Shown piece by piece: positions 55,516-64,000 of a stretch of 64,000 bases of DNA. Source of the stretch: Antedon mediterranea (taxonomy: Eukaryota > Echinodermata > Crinoidea > Comatulida > Antedonidae); assembly GCF_964355755.1 (NCBI RefSeq), contig NC_092671.1, forward strand, positions 7,949,001 to 8,013,000. Reading direction: 5' to 3'. The first letter of the stretch is position 1. Every line of letters begins with the position of its first letter. The notes under the pieces were generated by a model that saw only the letters and a list, made by a program, of their open reading frames with translations, was not told the DNA's origin and ran no database searches. The translations under genes and the position numbers were made by a program.

Positions 55516-57272
55516 ATGTGACACTGTATTACCACGGAGGACATATATAGATATATATTTTCTCCATGGTATTACCAAATTTTCATAAGAATGATGGACA
55601 CACTGTATGTGGAGAATCATATTGCCTTGGGAGAAAAATGTACGTTATAGATCTATGAGGATAGTGGAGAGGTACGTTACGCGATACTCTACCATTTGTG
55701 TTGTAATACATGTTTAACATGGTATATGAGTTCGTACTCTAGAAAAAAAAACATGAATACATATTTTAAGTTATGGTGATTTCCGGTACCGTATACTAAA
55801 ATAATTTTAACGCGATAAACAGCGGTTACATGTCGCTTTTCTAATTGCATGTACAATACATAAATCTATATGCAAGTATACGTGTTGAGGAATCAATTAA
55901 TAAAGTATCACAGACTAGGAGGTGACCAATTTTAACGTTCTATTTTTCATTATGTAATAATTTGTACATTTTTCGGAAATGTAAAATACCGGGCTGTGAA
56001 CGGTTGGTGCTTTCGTATTTGTTGCATTAATTCATAAATAAACGACTTATGTAGACATTTTAAAACAACTGTGAGAAGGAAATTATTTGGCGAATGCATT
56101 TCAAATTTTAGTGCATTTCTGCATGAAAGTGTCAAGAGGTTAAATGTTGTTCTTTTAGACTAACAATTTTCGGGGTATAATATTTGGCACTATCTTCCTT
56201 CCTTCATCGTAAACATAATCATCTTTAATTTAATACAAAAAATAAATAAACTTTATACAGCTGAGTTACAGAATCTTTATTTTAATTTTAAATTACTAAT
56301 TATTATATTAAGGTACATTTCATTATAAATAAGGCGCAAACTTCAATGCGTGGTTGGCCACTGCAATTTACATGAAATTACTAGAGACAAGATACTACAT
56401 TGAAGAAGATAATTCCTTTCACTACAAGGTACTCTGGTCTATGTTTTTTTAAAGTCATTGTCAACAATTTAAACATTAATTTGAAACAATCTAATTATGC
56501 AGTTGCAACAATGAGATATTCAAAAATAATTTTAAAATAAATATTGTTTTTATTCTATTCATTTTTATTTTAACTCAACAACGAATGGACGTGAATTTTC
56601 TTAACGCACATGGACACACGCATACAAAAACCAAGACAATCGTCAACCAAAATGCTCACGGCTATATCATATGAAACAGGGAGAGGAAGACGCGTTGAAG
56701 AAGACCTGCTGTCTAGGACCTTATTCATAGAATCCGCCCAACGTTGACATAACTTACCGAAACACAATCAGATTATTAATAGAACACGTGGCGCATTAGG
56801 GTCGCGACCCTTCAAATATACAGTTGCCATTTCTATTGTAACAATTCGACCGTTTTATTTGTAAGGCATGAACAAATAATGTTTTTGTTTTACAATTATT
56901 ATGGAAAATATAGATGGACATTTTTAAAACGTAACTTGTTGATTTGTACCAGAAAACAGCAGTTTTATTTAATTTAAAGAAGCCCAGTGTGAGATTCTAG
57001 TTATTAATTAATAATAGGGTAATTTCTAAATATTTCTCCATTGTCGTTTGTAGTGAAATAAAAAACAAGTTAAAAAGTTGTGTTGTTTTTTAATTAGCGT
57101 AGGTCTAAACATGGGTTACGAAAAAAAAAGTAAAATGTTGTTAATTATGTGTTTAACATTTTAAAGAAACGAGTTCATTTAATTTTGCTGAGATTGGAAA
57201 ATTGAGTTTTGAAGTAGACAACATTTTGATTAGTGTTGTTTGCCGCTTAAAATCGTTCATCCGTCGAGCATC

Positions 57273-57280
57273 CTGATTGG
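57273..57280 (-). promoter_or_regulatory. Inverted CCAAT box upstream of Hox7
   Basis: CTGATTGG begins 160 bp before the Hox7 ATG, almost the same offset as the matching element before Hox8, and is preceded directly by GAGCATC. It is a candidate NF-Y site. A TATAAGG at 57412 lies too close to the ATG to be judged as a TATA box without a mapped transcription start. Confidence 0.5.
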
Positions 57281-57432
57281 TCGGTGAATCTCACGCTCTA
57301 CCAAAGTGTAAGATATGGTTGATCGTTGTACAGTAATGCTTATTGTAGTCAAGTCGTGCTCTGGAAAAGGTATTTTCTACGTATGATTCCTGGACCGTCA
57401 ATTAATACTACTCTATAAGGGCAAAATATAAG

Positions 57433-57883
57433 ATGGGTTCTAGTTCGTATTTTGTGAATACACTGTTTTCGAAGTATCAACCAGGAGATGCATTTTATCC
57501 TAGTGGTTATGAATTACCTGCTTGTGCGTTCAACAAAAGACAAAAATCGTACGGTACTCCCGCCACAGGGGTCACCTCTGCTACAGGGACAGTAACAACA
57601 CCTCAACAACAGTCTGGTCTCTACGGTGCACCTACCACATTCCCAAGCACTTACGATCCAACAGGACAGGGTGCATATGCCTCGCTGAATCAGAACATTC
57701 CCACCTCGGCTCCATGGGACAGTCGACTACAGGGCTACGGAGCAGCTACTTGGGGTGGTCCTGGTGATTTGGATAGTTTCAAGGATCACAACGCCCTATG
57801 TTCAGTAGCTACAGATGCAAACGTGTGTCCGTCGGTCGTAGCAGCCCCCGCAAATTCCGCATATCCCTGGATGAACGTAACTG
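57433..57883 (+). CDS. Hox7: Hox7-type homeobox protein, exon 1
   Basis: First coding exon of the second complete Hox gene: 150 codons plus one base. An in-frame TAA lies 30 nt upstream, so this ATG is the first possible start. The N terminus reads MGSSSYFVNTLFSKYQPG, followed by FYPSGYELPACAF. Both motifs are shared with the Hox8 protein, but here they are nearly adjacent, whereas Hox8 has about 50 extra residues between them. The middle is rich in Thr, Gly, Ala, Ser and Gln. A canonical PBC-binding hexapeptide AYPWMNV sits at the end (YPWM at residues 144-147). The exon closes at ACTG/GTAAGC, a strong donor, and splices in phase 1 to 62700, giving 771 nt of coding sequence (256 aa). The frame that continues to 57900 is intron read-through. 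Confidence 0.92.
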
Positions 57884-63019
<5,136 letters not shown>

Positions 63020-64000
63020 AACTTACAAAACAGATAGGACTGAGAAGAAAATAATTAAAAACTATAATATACGATGTACTGTACATAATAATTTGACGGT
63101 TGAACAAATTGAGGTAATCCGAGCGTTATACACGTTTCTGGTGTTGCCTTTACCTTTTATACGTTTGCTGGCTTGACGACACAAAGGTTCTGGGCCCGGG
63201 AGTAAAGAAGTAACCGATGGGACAGCACCATGTATCGTTGATACCGTGCACCGTATCGATACCATGCACTGGTATCGTTTATGTAGGCTAAGCCAGAGGA
63301 GGGTTCACATGGCGCTGTAATTCACGAACGAACAAAAACAGCAAAGTGTAGGCCTACAGAATATGAAACAGTATGCGTGTTACTTTCATGGGCGTTTTGC
63401 AATTAGGCCTACAATCTTTCGTTTTAAAGTTATAATTCTTTTGTTTTTTTATATTAATTTTCTCATATCAAAGACTTTTTTTTAATAAAAAAATAAGGTC
63501 TACAAGCGTCAGAAATGGTTAGGCCTATATGGTTTGAAAACTCAACACAATTATAGTGTGTGAAATCAATATAAACATTTGTGCTAAATAATGATAATAA
63601 ACTTTGTTTTGTCTTGTTTAATTATTGATAATGATGTAGGCCAGTCTGTAGTGTAATAACACAAATACAATATCAATTGTATCAGTACAAACAGTGTTTT
63701 AGGCGCGCGTCAAAATTTGCGACGAAATAGGGCCTACCATAAATCTTTTCTAACTGAGTAAATATAAAAAAAAAAATAAGAACAACCAGTACTTATTTTT
63801 TTGCCGGTTTTTCTGGTCCATGTGTCATGTTCGTATCTGCATTAAACACGTTGATATAGCACAACAAGAAAATTAATATAGCAACATGACAGAAAATTCA
63901 TGCGTTCAAGCTAATCTAACAAAAATAATTCTATACCGTATTTCAATATTAAGATAGGCCTACGATATAATTTATTATCAAATTATAGAGATAGTGTTAT
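63020..64000 (+). other. Hox7 3' flank
   Basis: Follows the Hox7 stop and is probably 3' UTR followed by intergenic DNA. It contains two adjacent hairpins at 63240-63276 and several TAGGCCTA palindromes (63349, 63405, 63520 and 63956 areas). AATAAA at 63596-63601 is a possible polyadenylation signal. No gene is seen before the window ends. Confidence 0.55.
63240..63276. repeat. Paired hairpins in the Hox7 3' flank
   Basis: GATACCGTGCACCGTATC (18 bp, a palindrome but for one pair) is followed with no gap by GATACCATGCACTGGTATC, which has perfect 7-bp arms around TGCAC. They lie 220 bp after the Hox7 stop, likely within the 3' UTR. Confidence 0.6.

Larger units (their letters stand above)
39176..57432. 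other. Hox8 to Hox7 intergenic region
   Basis: About 18 kb with no supportable gene. The open frame at 41835-42167 has an ATG but no recognisable domain. Contents include a MITE (39391-39535), an 82-bp hairpin (41537-41618), CTCF-like motifs at 44073, 45481 and 46993, an A-tract at 44.43 kb, a tandem duplication (44879-45135), a nested inverted repeat (53889-53946) and a clustered inverted repeat (55437-55515). A GC-richer stretch at about 51.73-52.2 kb and another at 54.6-55.08 kb have no open frame and are candidate regulatory DNA (inference). The final 200 bp form the Hox7 promoter or 5' UTR. Confidence 0.7.

Noticed and set aside
57522-57767. Second + frame inside Hox7 exon 1
   Set aside because: Out of frame with the conserved N-terminal motif and hexapeptide.

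Overview
The window is part of an animal Hox cluster, most likely from an echinoderm. The sequence is very AT-rich, and all recognisable genes are homeobox genes on the + strand. Three are present, running from the posterior to the central end of the cluster: exon 2 of a posterior Hox9/10-type gene (8440-8693), a complete two-exon Hox8-type gene (31695-39175) and a complete two-exon Hox7-type gene (57433-63019). A single posterior gene of Hox9/10 type next to Hox8 and Hox7 is the arrangement known from ambulacrarians (echinoderms and hemichordates). The repeat families also look like those of marine deuterostomes. The species cannot be settled from the sequence alone.

Layout: 1-8439 is upstream of Hox9/10 exon 2 and is probably mostly the intron of that gene, since no exon 1 is visible. 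It holds a tRNA-derived SINE (6921-7226) and a GC-richer patch just before exon 2. 8694-31694 is the Hox9/10-Hox8 intergenic region, with a LINE remnant at 23.6-24.0 kb, a MITE at 11.1 kb, local tandem duplications and microsatellites. 32215-38900 is the Hox8 intron. 39176-57432 is the Hox8-Hox7 intergenic region, with a second MITE copy, a tandem duplication and several long hairpins. 57884-62699 is the Hox7 intron, which ends with an interrupted 17-bp tandem array. No non-Hox gene, tRNA, rRNA or known Hox-cluster microRNA could be supported.

All three homeobox exons start in the same splice phase (a phase 1 intron between the tryptophan motif and the homeodomain). Hox8 and Hox7 share an N-terminal motif, a second PACAF motif, and an inverted CCAAT box about 160 bp upstream of the ATG, which fits origin by tandem duplication. 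These proteins would be nuclear transcription factors that pattern the body axis with PBC-class partners through their W/hexapeptide motifs.

The strongest unexplained signal is the palindrome TAGGCCTA, found dozens of times across non-coding DNA. A local tandem duplication at 44.88-45.13 kb gives a with/without comparison: one copy reads GGTACTG and the other GGTAGGCCTACTG. The motif therefore looks like a discrete insertion of GGCC with duplication of a TA target. A small family of fold-back sequences built on GGGAAGAGT...ACTCTTCCC, several long pre-miRNA-sized hairpins, and recurring GCGCCCYCTA (CTCF-like) sites are also noted.
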